Shown: positions 1 to 9,859, counted from the first letter of the stretch. The stretch: 64,000 nt of DNA from Vibrio chagasii (GCF_024347355.1 NZ_AP025465.1:1054001-1118000); one strand, 5' to 3'. Notes: a model not told the origin generated them from the sequence alone. Program-made: numbers and translations.

Positions 1-824
1 ATGTAACTTTTGATGCTGCAACCAATCACGTCTTTGAACTTTCTTCTAAGGTTTGACTCGCTAGTGGTCGCGTATTCAGCCAAGGACTTAACTGATAAGT
101 CTTTGTCGAGGTTCTCCTCAATGTAGTTAATCAATTCATCAATCGAGTGCTTTGCACTTTCAGTCGCCGCTGTTTGTGTTTCTGTAACTCCGACTTCTAA
201 CGCGGTATCACTATTGGACAACTGTTCGAACACTTCTAATACCAAGCTGTGCGTCAATGCCTCTAGCTTAATCTTCTTAAATGTGTCGCTTCCATCTTGT
301 AACTGGATGATCTTGTCTAGTAGTTTTTGTAATTGATGATTTGATTGCAAGTCGAAATGGGATAAGTGTTGAGAAATGAAATCGTCAATCCGGCTGCTAG
401 ATTCTATGCGTTCTTGGATCCAATGGTGCGGGACGAGTACTTTTAATTTAGAAACCTTGTTGCCTTTTTGAACAGTTCGTCGGAAGGTTGCGGGTTTTGC
501 TAGATTGACTACCAAGGCTTGATAGCCATGTTTTGAATCCATAACGAAGTTTGAATCGTCGTAGCCGAAATTGAGTTTTCCTTCTTTTAAAACTATTAAA
601 ATTAGAGCCTTACGAGCCGTCGAGATGACTTGGTGATCGTTGAGTTCTGTCGTAGTTCCCCAGTGCAGAGAAAAGTTCTCTTGCACCTTGCAAATATCCA
701 CATTGCCTTCAATTAGAGGGACTGTTTCTGAATATTGCTCCGATACCATCTGAAAATTTTCTTCACTCCCTACCCAGCGCACGAGGGCACTTTTCTTAAG
801 AGGTGAAGGTATTCGATTATTCAT
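1..824 (-). CDS. AraC-family transcriptional regulator (partial, 3' end outside window)
   Basis: The frame is open from an ATG at 824 to the window edge, giving about 274 residues with no stop. The last 50 residues visible are the first half of an AraC DNA-binding domain, with the motif SNLRRKFKDVIGCSIKSY typical of its first helix-turn-helix; the second helix-turn-helix lies beyond the edge. The N-terminal part is an unassigned sensor region. The gene faces the Fes-like esterase and siderophore receptor genes across a 120-bp gap holding a Fur-like box. This is the arrangement of AraC activators that sense a ferric siderophore and switch on its receptor. That role is inferred from position. 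Confidence 0.85.
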   Translation of the reverse strand, partial: MNNRIPSPLKKSALVRWVGSEENFQMVSEQYSETVPLIEGNVDICKVQENFSLHWGTTTELNDHQVISTARKALILIVLKEGKLNFGYDDSNFVMDSKHGYQALVVNLAKPATFRRTVQKGNKVSKLKVLVPHHWIQERIESSSRIDDFISQHLSHFDLQSNHQLQKLLDKIIQLQDGSDTFKKIKLEALTHSLVLEVFEQLSNSDTALEVGVTETQTAATESAKHSIDELINYIEENLDKDLSVKSLAEYATTSESNLRRKFKDVIGCSIKSY

Positions 825-906
825 AAGCTCCTGCCAATTTTCATAACAATCCAGTCACTTTGGATAACTCAATCTGCTGTTCCCAAGTAAAAAAGAAAAT
901 TACCAT

Positions 907-926
907 AAATGATAATCAATATCATT
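907..926 (+). promoter_or_regulatory. Fur-box-like site in the AraC/esterase divergent promoter region
   Basis: The sequence AAATGATAATCAATATCATT is close to the Fur consensus of overlapping GATAAT/ATTATC hexamers and lies between two divergent iron genes. It overlaps an upstream ATG at 909 that would otherwise extend the esterase frame, which argues that translation starts further down, at 945. Confidence 0.7.
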
Positions 927-944
927 AACTGCAATTGGATTATC

Positions 945-2537
945 ATGAAATGGATTTTTTTAGTTACCGCTCTGTTCACTCAAATAGTAAGTGCGCAGGC
1001 AATGATCGTTGAAGCAAATAAGCCTCAGCGCATTGAGCTCCACTCTCAGCAAGACACGTTTTTAAAGATCAATGAACCAGGTTACTACCGTGGTTTTATC
1101 CGAAGCCAAAGCCACATGGAACACGTGATTGCTTTTAATTCCGCTGGCGATCCAATAAAAAAATTACTGAATCATGAGGCGAGAGAGACTGAGATTTTTT
1201 GGTATGTCGATCAAGCTGACACTTATCGAATTGAAATGAAGAGTGCTGATACTGAGGTATCTAAGGCTGAAATGCAGCTTGCTCCTATGCCTCTGAAAAA
1301 GGATCAGTATCTATCGCCAGAGGTGTCGATGCTAAGCCCAACATTGTCACGTACTGCAGCTGATATTCAGGGCGGTGTAAAAGATGCTGAAAAAAAGTTT
1401 TGGCAAATCATTGAGTCTCAGGGAGCACCGCTTGTCGAGTATCAACTTAACAACAAAGCATTCGTTACTTTCTTATTTCGCGGAAATGCAAACAACGTTC
1501 GGCTATTAGGTGCGCCATATGGTGGACATGCACAGATGAGCAAAATTGAAGGCAGTGATATCTGGTTTCGCTCTTTTGAAGTTCCAGATTCAACGCGTCT
1601 ATCCTATCGAATCGCGCCTAATGTTCCTCAATTAGCTCGTGATACTAATCGAGAACAACGCAGAGCAGTATTGGCGACTGCAGCACTAGACCTATTAAAT
1701 TTGGAGCCCAGCTTTGGCTCTGATACTGGAATATTTGGCTCTGCTTCTACCTTGACGCTTAAACATGCATCAAGCGATAGCGTAGCAACAGAAGAAGGCA
1801 ACCCCAAAGGTCAGTTAACGCATTTTCTTTATCAGGGGAATTCTGAGGCTGAAGCAAGGCAAATCAGTCTGTATGAGCCAAATAGCGTTTACTCAACAAC
1901 TGATAAATCACCGCTTTTGATCTTGTTTGATGGTGAACCTTACCTCGACAAAGTCCCAACGCCTCTGGTGATGGATAACTTAATTGCGAGTAAAGCTATT
2001 CCTCCGATGAGAGTGGTGTTTGTTAACCCGCCCAGACCGAGCCTTCGAGCAAAAGAGCTGACACCGAATAAAGCGTTTGCCGACATGCTTGCTAATGAGT
2101 TTATCCCTTGGCTTTGTAGTACGCACTCAATATGCCCCACAGCTGAAAATACAGTGTTGTCTGGTTCGAGCTTTGGTGGATTAGCGTCAATGTTCATCGC
2201 GTTGGAACACCCTCAACGTTTTGGAAAAGTGTTGAGTCAGTCTGGTTCATTTTGGTGGCAGCCAAAGACCGCTAAGAGTATCGCAAGTGATAAACAAAGT
2301 TGGATGAGTGAACTGGTCGCATCAAGCGGTAAGAAAGACATTCAGGTCTACCTCAATGCAGGTGTTTTTGAGACTGAGCCGGTGCATGCAAGCATCTATC
2401 AAACCAATAAAATCCTTTTTAATACCCTCAAAGAGAAAGGGTACCCCGTTACGTTCAAAAGTGCTGCGAGTGGTCATGACTATTACAGTTGGCGCGTTTT
2501 GCTCGCTGATGGACTAACAACACTTTTTAGTAAGTAA
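945..2537 (+). CDS. Fes/IroD-like ferric enterobactin esterase with signal peptide
   Basis: The 530-residue product has an N-terminal Fes-type domain (about residues 150-230, with FLFRGNANNVRLLGAPYGG) and a C-terminal esterase-D-like alpha/beta hydrolase domain. The nucleophile elbow GSSFGG puts the catalytic serine near residue 409, and a C-terminal HDYYSW supplies the likely histidine. Family members hydrolyse the trilactone of catecholate siderophores to release iron. The frame is open from 909, but the ATG at 945 gives a clean signal peptide (MKWIFLVTALFTQIVSAQA), so the enzyme is probably periplasmic, unlike cytoplasmic Fes of E. coli. The receptor gene starts 22 bp downstream, suggesting one operon under Fur and AraC control. 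Confidence 0.8.
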   Translation: MKWIFLVTALFTQIVSAQAMIVEANKPQRIELHSQQDTFLKINEPGYYRGFIRSQSHMEHVIAFNSAGDPIKKLLNHEARETEIFWYVDQADTYRIEMKSADTEVSKAEMQLAPMPLKKDQYLSPEVSMLSPTLSRTAADIQGGVKDAEKKFWQIIESQGAPLVEYQLNNKAFVTFLFRGNANNVRLLGAPYGGHAQMSKIEGSDIWFRSFEVPDSTRLSYRIAPNVPQLARDTNREQRRAVLATAALDLLNLEPSFGSDTGIFGSASTLTLKHASSDSVATEEGNPKGQLTHFLYQGNSEAEARQISLYEPNSVYSTTDKSPLLILFDGEPYLDKVPTPLVMDNLIASKAIPPMRVVFVNPPRPSLRAKELTPNKAFADMLANEFIPWLCSTHSICPTAENTVLSGSSFGGLASMFIALEHPQRFGKVLSQSGSFWWQPKTAKSIASDKQSWMSELVASSGKKDIQVYLNAGVFETEPVHASIYQTNKILFNTLKEKGYPVTFKSAASGHDYYSWRVLLADGLTTLFSK

Positions 2538-2559
2538 AGACCAAGGAAATATCCAAGAA

Positions 2560-4539
2560 ATGGAACACATAAAAATACAAAAAAATAAATTAGCAGCGGC
2601 CCTCATGCTGGCTGGATTTGCCTCTCTATCAGTTAAAGCTAGTGAAGCAAAGCACACAGAAACTATGGTTGTTACCGCAAGTCAGTAGGAAACGGCGATA
2701 AAAAATGCACCTGCATCAATATCTGTGATTACGCGCGAAGAGATAGATAAGCTTCCTGCGACCGATATCTCTACCGCGCTTGAGAGTGTCGCGGGTGTGC
2801 ATGTGGCGAGAACAACGGGTGCTGAGCCTAGAATCATAATTCGTGGCTTGCAGAACCAGAATTCAGCCAACGGAAATTACACTCTGTTTTTGATAAATGG
2901 TCGTCGTATCAGCTCTAGCGAAACAGTGATTCGTGGGGCGTCGTTTGATTTATCGAGCATTCCAATGAGCGCGATTGAGCGAATTGAAGTGGTGCGCGGC
3001 CCAATGTCATCTCTATATGGTAGTGAAGCGATTGGTGGTGTGGTTAACGTGATTCTCAAGCATGCGTCGACAGAGACTCATGTTTCTGGAAGCCTGACTT
3101 ATAGTATGCCAGAAGATAATAAAGCGAATGCGTTATTGTCTGATGCAGATGGCGAACTCAAAAGTGGCAATGTGTTCGTCAGCGGGTCGATCATTCCCGA
3201 TGTTCTGACGTACACCACGACAGTCGATATTAGTGAGCGTAATGCTTGGTTCCCGGAAGATGCTGGGGCAAGCTTTTCTCCTCAAACGGAACAAAAAAGA
3301 AATGTATTTCGTGGATCTTTGAATTGGTACGCGACAGAGCAAGACGAAATCTATTTTGATCTTTCTTACTCAAAGGATGACCGTGTAGAGAATCGTTACT
3401 TGATTAACCCCAACAGGTTAGCAACTAGCTATTATGAGGGTGAAAAGCTAACTGGCACGCTAGGACATATACGTAATTGGGATTGGGGTGAATCAGATAC
3501 CAGTTATTTCTACGAAACCTCTGAAGTGGATGAAGACAATTCTCACCCAATGGTAGATGCCGCGGTACTGAGCCAAGACAACCACACCGTAGATGCTAGG
3601 TTTGTCGTTGATCAGTTTGAAAGCCAGATTTTGTCACTTGGGGCACAAGTGTCTTATACCAGTGTTGAGAACGAGCGTGATTATTCTAGCTCTCGTTCAG
3701 TAACGCAAAGTGCCGCTTATGTTCAAGATGAGTACTTTGTTTTGGATGATTTAACCGCAACCGTAAGTGGTCGCCTTACACACAATAACCAATTTGGTAA
3801 CGACTTTAGCCCTCGAGTTTATTTTGTCTACAACGGCATCGATAACGTGACCTTTAAAGGTGGTTATGGTGAAGGCTTTAAGTCGCCAACGCTTTTTCAA
3901 TCGTCTGAAGATTTCTCAATAGTCAGTTGTGGTGGTCGATGTACATTGGTTGGAAATCCGGAGCTGAAGCCACAGACTTCGAAGACTTACGAATTTTCAG
4001 CGATGTATTCAGGATTTGATGGGTATGTACAGGCGACGGCTTTCTATAATGATGTGAAAAACTTGATAGACCGCGACTTAACTCCATTTTTCAATGGTAC
4101 CTCCGCAATTATTCAGTATGAGAACGTCGATAAAGTCGAAACCAAAGGTATTGAACTAGAGGGTAGCTATGAGCTTTCCGTAAGCTGGTCGTTTACGGCA
4201 AATGCGACGTATACCGATGCGGTGAACAAAGTTGATGATAAAGATATGGCGTACAGCCCTGAATGGTTGGCGAATGCAAATCTCAATTGGTTGGCAACTC
4301 GTGATTTAGCTTTCTTTACTGGTTTGAATTATACCGGCAAGCAAAAAGATGGTTCTGATGCTGATCTAGACCCTTACACCATCGTGTCATTGGGCGGTTC
4401 GTATGCGTTTAATGACAACTTCAAACTTCGTGCTGGGGTGACTAACTTAACGGATGAGCGCTTGGACCAATCAAACCAAGTGTACGAAGAAACAGAAGTA
4501 GGACGTACCTACTATGTGAAGATGGATTTCGATTTCTAA
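2560..4539 (+). pseudogene. TonB-dependent catecholate siderophore receptor (IrgA/VctA/FepA type), interrupted by an amber codon
   Basis: Translation starts at the ATG at 2560 after AAGGAAAT. Residues 1-42 contain a signal peptide and the TonB box ETMVVTAS, then a TAG at 2686-2688 stops the frame at codon 43. The same frame stays open for another 616 codons. These encode the plug domain (VVRGPMSSLYGSEAIGGVVN) and a complete 22-strand-type barrel ending in DFDF, as in ferric enterobactin receptors. Relatives typically read Gln-Gln at this point, so a single CAG to TAG change explains the break. Without suppression or reinitiation the product cannot reach the outer membrane, because the downstream part lacks a signal peptide. 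Confidence 0.85.
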
Positions 4540-4552
4540 GGCTTTACCTAAA

Positions 4553-4582
4553 TAAAATGGGACGTAAGCGTTCCATTTTTTA
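4553..4582 (+). terminator. Rho-independent terminator after the receptor gene
   Basis: AAATGG and CCATTT arms extended by ACG/CGT enclose a TAAG loop and run into a T tract 14 bp after the receptor stop. Confidence 0.75.
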
Positions 4583-5114
4583 TTTGTATTTCTGCCACAC
4601 ACGAGTTCATTTCTCCAAGGCTATAGCCTTGTTCGTTTGTTATTTTGGTATTTCTACTTGATCGTTTGTTATGTTGGTGACCGGTAGGATATATACCAGC
4701 AATGAAAGTTCAGCTTAACTTTTACCCATTGGATTTCAGTGGCTACTCAATAACGAAGTGAGCTTGGTGGTTTTATGCTCTATAGGTCAGGCGCCTATTT
4801 TTATGCTTGTTAGCTTTGAGACTTTATCTATCGTTTTAAATAAGTACATCAAGCGTGCAGCTCTGCCGACTGTACCTTCAGAATAGCAAACAACGCGACT
4901 TTTCCGTGTTTCATTTTTTCTTCAACTAGCACATAAATTTGTACAGTCAGAGAGGTGTCAATCAATACTGATGATGTCTATCTTATTGAATATTCTAGTT
5001 TACTTTGTGTGTTGAGATTTCTTTACTAATAAACATATATGCATTTTATGTCATATTGGTTGTTAGCACGTATGTTTGTGGAGGGAACCACTACAAATTG
5101 ATATAGGAAATCCA
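4583..5114. other. Intergenic region with no recognised gene
   Basis: About 530 AT-rich bases between the receptor terminator and the protease gene. No coding frame of useful length, RNA motif or clear repeat was seen. The last 100 bases presumably hold the protease promoter. Confidence 0.5.
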
Positions 5115-6581
5115 ATGAAAGTAATCTTATCTAACCTTGGGATAGCGACAACATGTCTATTTTCTTCGTTCGTAAATGCGCAACCCCGGCTCCTCGTTCA
5201 GCCAGAATTACCTGTTATTGCCAATGAAGTTGAGTATCCACTGTCCCATCAAGCGTTGATTGAGACATCGGACAACCTATATAAACAGCGAATAGAGCAT
5301 GTGGGGGCATCATTCATTAAGCTTCATTTCAAGTCGCTTGTCGTACCAAAGGGCAGTCTATTGCGCTTGAGTTCGAGCACCAGTGATGAAGTGGTTGAGT
5401 ATAGTGACAGCCAGACAGATTGGTTCGCTCAGTCTATTTCAAGTGAACGCATGTTGATTGAGGTTGTGCCAAACTCAAAGGGCCAATACGCTGAGTTCGA
5501 GATAGATTACTACATGGCGGGCAAGAGTGCAGACGAAGAGGCATTGGCAACGTTATCGACATGTGGTGTTAATGAGCGCAGAGACGTAGCCTGCTGGGAA
5601 GAGTCTCATCCAGATAAGGTGGCTTGGACAACTCCGGTTGCAAGGCTACTTATTAATGGGCGTAGTTTATGTACCGCTTGGCGTGTGGGGCCAGATAACC
5701 ATATGTTCACCAATAACCACTGTGTCGCATCAGAATCAGAACTGAGAAATACAGAGGTATGGTTTAACTATCAGCGTCGTACTTGTGATGGCTCTATGGC
5801 TACTACGGTAAAAGTCATGGGGAGTAAGATACTCAGTACTGATTATGATTTGGATTACACACTTTTCACTGTTGATGATTTTTCAAAAATTGAGTCGTTT
5901 GGTTATCTAGGCCTAGATGACCAAGAGCCAATCTTTGGCGATGGTATTTACATCCCACAACACGGAGCTGGTAAGCCGAAAGAACTTGCAATTGAAAGTG
6001 ACCAAAATGGCTCCGGAATGTGTCAGATTGATGTAGCTTCAACTGGTGGGCGAAGTGCTAATACCGACACTGGTTATTTCTGTGACACCATTGGCGGTTC
6101 GTCTGGTTCACCTGTTTTGCGTACTGACAACAACAAAGCGATTGCGCTGCATCATTTTGGAGGTTGTGAAAATCAAGGCGTAAAAATCAGTAAGATTTGG
6201 CCACTCGTGTCTTCATACTTTGGTGATACGTTGCCAGGTGGCTCAGTCGGTGAGCCGAACAATGATATTCCTGAGGTCACTTTAGGAAACTTGATTAGCG
6301 ATCTCGCCGCGACGTCCGGACAACAGAAATTGTTTGTGCTCAAAGCAGCAAATCGTACTACGAAGGTGAATGTTATTATGAAGTCTGGAGTAGGGGACGC
6401 TGATCTCTACATTCGTTCTGGCACGCAACCAACGAAAAGTACTTACGATTGCCGACCTTATCGCTCTGGCAACTTTGAAACCTGCGAGGTGCCTAGGGCT
6501 GATGAAGATCTCTACATCATGATCAACGCGTTCCGAAGTTTTTCTGGCGTATCTCTCTTATTGTCAGAGTCTCAATCATAG
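5115..6581 (+). CDS. Secreted trypsin-like serine protease with C-terminal PPC domain
   Basis: The 488-residue product starts at the ATG at 5115, behind AGGAAA, and begins with a signal peptide ending near FVNAQ. An N-terminal domain of about 150 residues precedes a chymotrypsin-fold protease. The triad is visible as histidine in TNNHC, aspartate in YDLDYTLF and serine in GGSSGSPV. Paired cysteines in the catalytic domain suggest disulfides. Residues from about 395 form a pre-peptidase C-terminal (PPC) domain with DADLYIRSG, which in other vibrios is often removed on maturation. A strong terminator follows. Substrate unknown; export to the medium is inferred from the domain layout. Confidence 0.85.
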   Translation: MKVILSNLGIATTCLFSSFVNAQPRLLVQPELPVIANEVEYPLSHQALIETSDNLYKQRIEHVGASFIKLHFKSLVVPKGSLLRLSSSTSDEVVEYSDSQTDWFAQSISSERMLIEVVPNSKGQYAEFEIDYYMAGKSADEEALATLSTCGVNERRDVACWEESHPDKVAWTTPVARLLINGRSLCTAWRVGPDNHMFTNNHCVASESELRNTEVWFNYQRRTCDGSMATTVKVMGSKILSTDYDLDYTLFTVDDFSKIESFGYLGLDDQEPIFGDGIYIPQHGAGKPKELAIESDQNGSGMCQIDVASTGGRSANTDTGYFCDTIGGSSGSPVLRTDNNKAIALHHFGGCENQGVKISKIWPLVSSYFGDTLPGGSVGEPNNDIPEVTLGNLISDLAATSGQQKLFVLKAANRTTKVNVIMKSGVGDADLYIRSGTQPTKSTYDCRPYRSGNFETCEVPRADEDLYIMINAFRSFSGVSLLLSESQS

Positions 6582-6609
6582 TCGTGAAATCAGCTTACGA
6601 TATGAATAA

Positions 6610-6636
6610 TCAAGGCGAACCTATTAGGTTCGCCTT
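6610..6636 (+). terminator. Rho-independent terminator after the protease gene
   Basis: AGGCGAACC and GGTTCGCCT arms enclose TATTA just after the protease stop; the following T-rich run is short. Confidence 0.65.
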
Positions 6637-6949
6637 ATGGTTTATAATTAAACAGAATAGTGAATAAAAAGAATCGTTGTTAGTGATAGTTGAATATTTC
6701 TTGATTGTTTAAATTCTAAATTATTAATAATAAACGCCATGTCTCTATTAAGTTTCTCTCACTAACTTTATATCCATATTAAAATTAAGTTATTTAACCT
6801 TCGATATATAAAATATACCCGACGCCAATCTTTAATATTCATAAAAGCAATCATTGCTTCCACCAAGATCACAAATATTGATATGTATTGTGTTGCATAT
6901 TTGGTTTCTGAGTTATTTTCCTGCCGCCAATCACAAAGGAAAAATAACA
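6637..6949. other. AT-rich intergenic region
   Basis: About 310 very AT-rich bases upstream of the small secreted protein gene. Short open frames occur on both strands but none has a ribosome site or recognisable sequence. Probably promoter and leader of the next gene. Confidence 0.45.
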
Positions 6950-7606
6950 ATGAAAAAAACAATAGCTTTATTCTCTGTAATCTCCTCTCTTAGTTCGTTT
7001 GCTTATGCTGATAATACTAATGTTATTACTGGCGAATCACCGGAAGAGGTTTACGTTCAATATCAGTCTATCAACCAAGTTACCGAGTCGATGAAGACAG
7101 AGGGTTTCACGATGCATCGCTGTGGAATCAAGGCTCTGCGTAATAATATCCAAGCGACTCAGAGCCTTGAAGTTCCTCATAGTCAGATCCAGTGTGTGTA
7201 CTCTAAACCAGGCGCATCAACCAGTGATGAGTCTGAGTTGATCTACTGGCACCTGAATGTGCTTTATAGCATGGAAAGTGGACACTTTATTGCGGATAGT
7301 GAGTTTACCGAACGCTACACTAGCGAGATCTATACACATAGCCCTGAGTACCTTCTTGATATTGGTCCACATTACTACCGTCAGCGTTCTGAAGTTGAAG
7401 CGTTGGGAATGAAGGTCGGCGAATGTAATCTACAAAAAATTTATTACTTCAGCGCGCCAACAGAAGAGTCATATTTATCTGATATTGCATCTTGCCCTGT
7501 ATATAAAGCTGACGGTGAATTGTCTGGTAATATCACCGTTGAAATTAACCATACACCGGCTAATTTCGGCTATAGTGAGAGACTTGTTCAATTTTACGCT
7601 ATTTAA
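6950..7606 (+). CDS. Secreted/periplasmic protein of unknown function (full-length copy of a duplicated gene)
   Basis: The 218-residue product starts at the ATG at 6950 (AAAGGAAAAATAACA upstream) and has a signal peptide ending at SSFAYA. Four cysteines (residues 58, 82, 159, 182) suggest two disulfide bonds in the periplasm. I recognise no domain. Its last two thirds and the following terminator recur at 16567-17142, 9.4 kb away, as a truncated copy with about 8 amino-acid differences over 145 residues. The two copies bracket the aerobactin-uptake module, so this gene is probably the target into which the module was inserted rather than part of iron metabolism. Confidence 0.7.
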   Translation: MKKTIALFSVISSLSSFAYADNTNVITGESPEEVYVQYQSINQVTESMKTEGFTMHRCGIKALRNNIQATQSLEVPHSQIQCVYSKPGASTSDESELIYWHLNVLYSMESGHFIADSEFTERYTSEIYTHSPEYLLDIGPHYYRQRSEVEALGMKVGECNLQKIYYFSAPTEESYLSDIASCPVYKADGELSGNITVEINHTPANFGYSERLVQFYAI

Positions 7607-7714
7607 TCCTGGGCATTTTTAAATCGATTTTATATTAACAATCTGACTCCTATTTATTTAGTTATTCTAAATTAGTATTAAATAAAAAAAGGGTTGGTAC
7701 TAAATACCAACCCT
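7139..7714 (+). repeat. Left 576-bp direct repeat flanking the aerobactin-uptake module
   Basis: This stretch covers codons from about residue 64 of the small secreted protein through its stop and the downstream hairpin. It matches 16567-17142 in the same orientation, including the non-coding tail down to the ACCAACCCT arm of the terminator. Similarity stops abruptly at both ends. The two copies differ by scattered substitutions and small compensating indels. Confidence 0.9.
7681..7714 (+). terminator. Terminator hairpin in the left repeat, likely serving both strands
   Basis: AGGGTTGGTA and TACCAACCCT arms enclose CTAAA, with A-rich sequence before it that is a T tract on the minus strand. 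It lies between the converging small-protein gene and iutA. Confidence 0.6.
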
Positions 7715-7741
7715 GTAATTGTTAATAAACTACAGCGAACT

Positions 7742-9859
7742 TTAGAACTTAACCTGATAGTTCAGAGTATAAGTACGTCCACGGCCTTTGTATTGGTACA
7801 GCGCATCGCTACCGGTGTACCAGTGTTGAGCACGTTGGCTCCAGGTTGTGTAGTAATCTTCGTTTAGCAGGTTCTTAATACCAAAGCCCAGATTACCAAC
7901 TGGAAGCTGGTAGCTACCTGTGAAATCAACTACTGTGAAGCCATCTAGCTCACGTTGATCTGCATCTTTGTAGTCAAACATAGTTAGGCTTTGTAGCTTC
8001 AGGCTATAGTCATTGTCGTACCAGCCAACCCAAGCCCCCGCTTTAGAAGTGCTCGCTTCCATCGCCTCGTGATCTTCCCAGCCAGTGTCTGTTTCAATTT
8101 CTGTCACAACATAGTGACCTAATAGACCAAGCTGTAGCATGTCTGTTGCCCAGTAGCTGATTTGAGCTTCCGCGCCGTAGACACGTTTAGGCTCTGCAAG
8201 ACCTGATATCGATAGGTCATCTTCGTACTGAACGGTTGCGCTTGAGTGCGAGTAGTAGATTGCAGATTGTAGTGAGATATTATCTAAATCGTTACGGTAA
8301 CCCAATTCGTAGCTGTCGGTTTTGATTCCATCTAGCTTAGAAGCGGCGACATCTTGAGTAGCGCTCTTGCCGTAGAAGCGATATAGCTGAGGGATATCGA
8401 AACCTTGTGAGAAGTTAGCCCAAATCTGAGAAGTAGGATTTAGGTGATAGATAGTACCAAAGTTAAACAAACCTTCAGCGTAATCTGTTGAGCCACCAGG
8501 AATGAAGTCCGAACTAGAGGTCGCTTGGAAGTCAGACACGTCTATGTCCATTTTCTGATAGCGATAACCTGTTTGTACTGACCAATCATCAGTAATGCTG
8601 TATTCCGCTTGAATGAAGCCAGCGATAGATTGAGTGTCGATCCCCGGGTAACGACCTTGCATTTCACTGATGACGTTTACTAAACCTCCCGTAGCTTCGG
8701 TCGTAGCTTGATCGTAGTTCGCTCTGTCGCTATCAAATTTATCGATGTAACCGTCGATACCGTAGGTCAGATTCCAAGAGCCAAATGATCTATTAAGTGC
8801 CGCTTTTATTGCAAAAATATCAGTAGATTGGCGAGAGGAGTTAGTCGATAGAGTTGTCTTGCCATCAACTGTGTAAGGCATGAAGGTGTGCTCTTCGGCA
8901 CGGTAAGATAGTTCAGCAATTAGCTGATGGTTTAAGAAGTTGTTGTTGCTGTATGCCGCACTTAACATGACACGCTCTGTGCCTTGTTCTCGATCCGCTG
9001 AGTAGCCCTCTCTCACATCAACAAACTGGAAGTTACCGCTACCATCTTTATCAAAGTAAAGGCCGTAAGGAGTGTCTTGTTGGCTATTGTAGTACTGAGC
9101 CAACAAGTGTAGTTGTTGACCTTCAGCAACATTAATTTGTAGGTTACTCAGTAGGTCAATGGTCTCGTTAAACTGAGTCGAACCCTGAGTCATATCTGGA
9201 GTTACCATCTCACCATCTGCATCGAAATAGCCTTGTGTTTTGGTGTAAGCGACCGATGCGCGTCCCTGAATTTTCTCGTTTCCACCTGCTATTGACTGAG
9301 CCAGTTTGTAGTCAAAATCTTCGCTTGATGAAAAGCCTGAAGTCCCACTAACAAATGATTCAAATTCGACTTCTTCACCAGACGCTTTTTTAGTAATGAT
9401 ATTGATAACACCACCCGAAGCGCCGGCACCGTAAATTGATGTTGCACCAGAGAGTACTTCAATGCGGTCGATGTTGAATGGGTCAATTGAGTCTAACTGA
9501 CGGCTTATTGATCGAACTGATTGTAGAGATATACCATCAATCATTACCATCAGGCTGCGACCGCGTAGGTTTTGGCCAGCGTGAGTGCGACCACCACTGC
9601 TTACATCCAGTGAAGGGATAGTAGCAGCTAGAATCTCATCAAGGCTTTTGCCACCGCGGTATTCTTGCTCGATAGTCTCTGAGTTAATGTACCAAACGGT
9701 ACCAGGGATATCACTGATGGCTTTAGGCGTGCGGCTAGAAACCACCACCATTTTTTCTTCAGTGGTTAGATCTTGAGCTTGGGCTGTAAATACTGTGGTT
9801 ACTGCCGCAACTGCTATTGCGACGGTGGAAAGCTTGAAACTTCCTTTTTCGGTCTTCAT
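7742..9859 (-). CDS. iutA: Ferric aerobactin TonB-dependent receptor IutA
   Basis: The 705-residue product matches E. coli IutA in many blocks I remember: LDVSSGGRTHAGQNLRGRS, SRQLDSIDPFNIDRIEVLSG, GGVINIITKK, and the C-terminal LLNEDYYTTWSQRA with YKGRGRTY. It takes ferric aerobactin across the outer membrane using TonB. The start at 9859 follows GCAGAGAAAA and gives a signal peptide ending TAQAQ; the TonB box is KMVVVSS. The barrel ends in the expected aromatic residue. It lies downstream of a GntR regulator and of fhuCDB, matching aerobactin-utilisation loci of other vibrios. A Fur-like box lies 150 bp upstream. Confidence 0.92.
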   Translation of the reverse strand: MKTEKGSFKLSTVAIAVAAVTTVFTAQAQDLTTEEKMVVVSSRTPKAISDIPGTVWYINSETIEQEYRGGKSLDEILAATIPSLDVSSGGRTHAGQNLRGRSLMVMIDGISLQSVRSISRQLDSIDPFNIDRIEVLSGATSIYGAGASGGVINIITKKASGEEVEFESFVSGTSGFSSSEDFDYKLAQSIAGGNEKIQGRASVAYTKTQGYFDADGEMVTPDMTQGSTQFNETIDLLSNLQINVAEGQQLHLLAQYYNSQQDTPYGLYFDKDGSGNFQFVDVREGYSADREQGTERVMLSAAYSNNNFLNHQLIAELSYRAEEHTFMPYTVDGKTTLSTNSSRQSTDIFAIKAALNRSFGSWNLTYGIDGYIDKFDSDRANYDQATTEATGGLVNVISEMQGRYPGIDTQSIAGFIQAEYSITDDWSVQTGYRYQKMDIDVSDFQATSSSDFIPGGSTDYAEGLFNFGTIYHLNPTSQIWANFSQGFDIPQLYRFYGKSATQDVAASKLDGIKTDSYELGYRNDLDNISLQSAIYYSHSSATVQYEDDLSISGLAEPKRVYGAEAQISYWATDMLQLGLLGHYVVTEIETDTGWEDHEAMEASTSKAGAWVGWYDNDYSLKLQSLTMFDYKDADQRELDGFTVVDFTGSYQLPVGNLGFGIKNLLNEDYYTTWSQRAQHWYTGSDALYQYKGRGRTYTLNYQVKF

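Noticed and set aside
909..944. Upstream ATG at 909 as start of the Fes-like esterase
   Set aside because: It overlaps the Fur-like box and would bury the signal peptide behind 12 extra residues; ATG 945 fits better.
2686..2688. TAG read as an unusual amino acid in the receptor
   Set aside because: Vibrios are not known to recode UAG, relatives have Gln here, and other genes in the window show ordinary lesions.
6768..6962. Minus-strand open frame of 64 codons in the AT-rich spacer
   Set aside because: It overlaps the leader and signal-peptide start of the 6950 gene and has no ribosome site.
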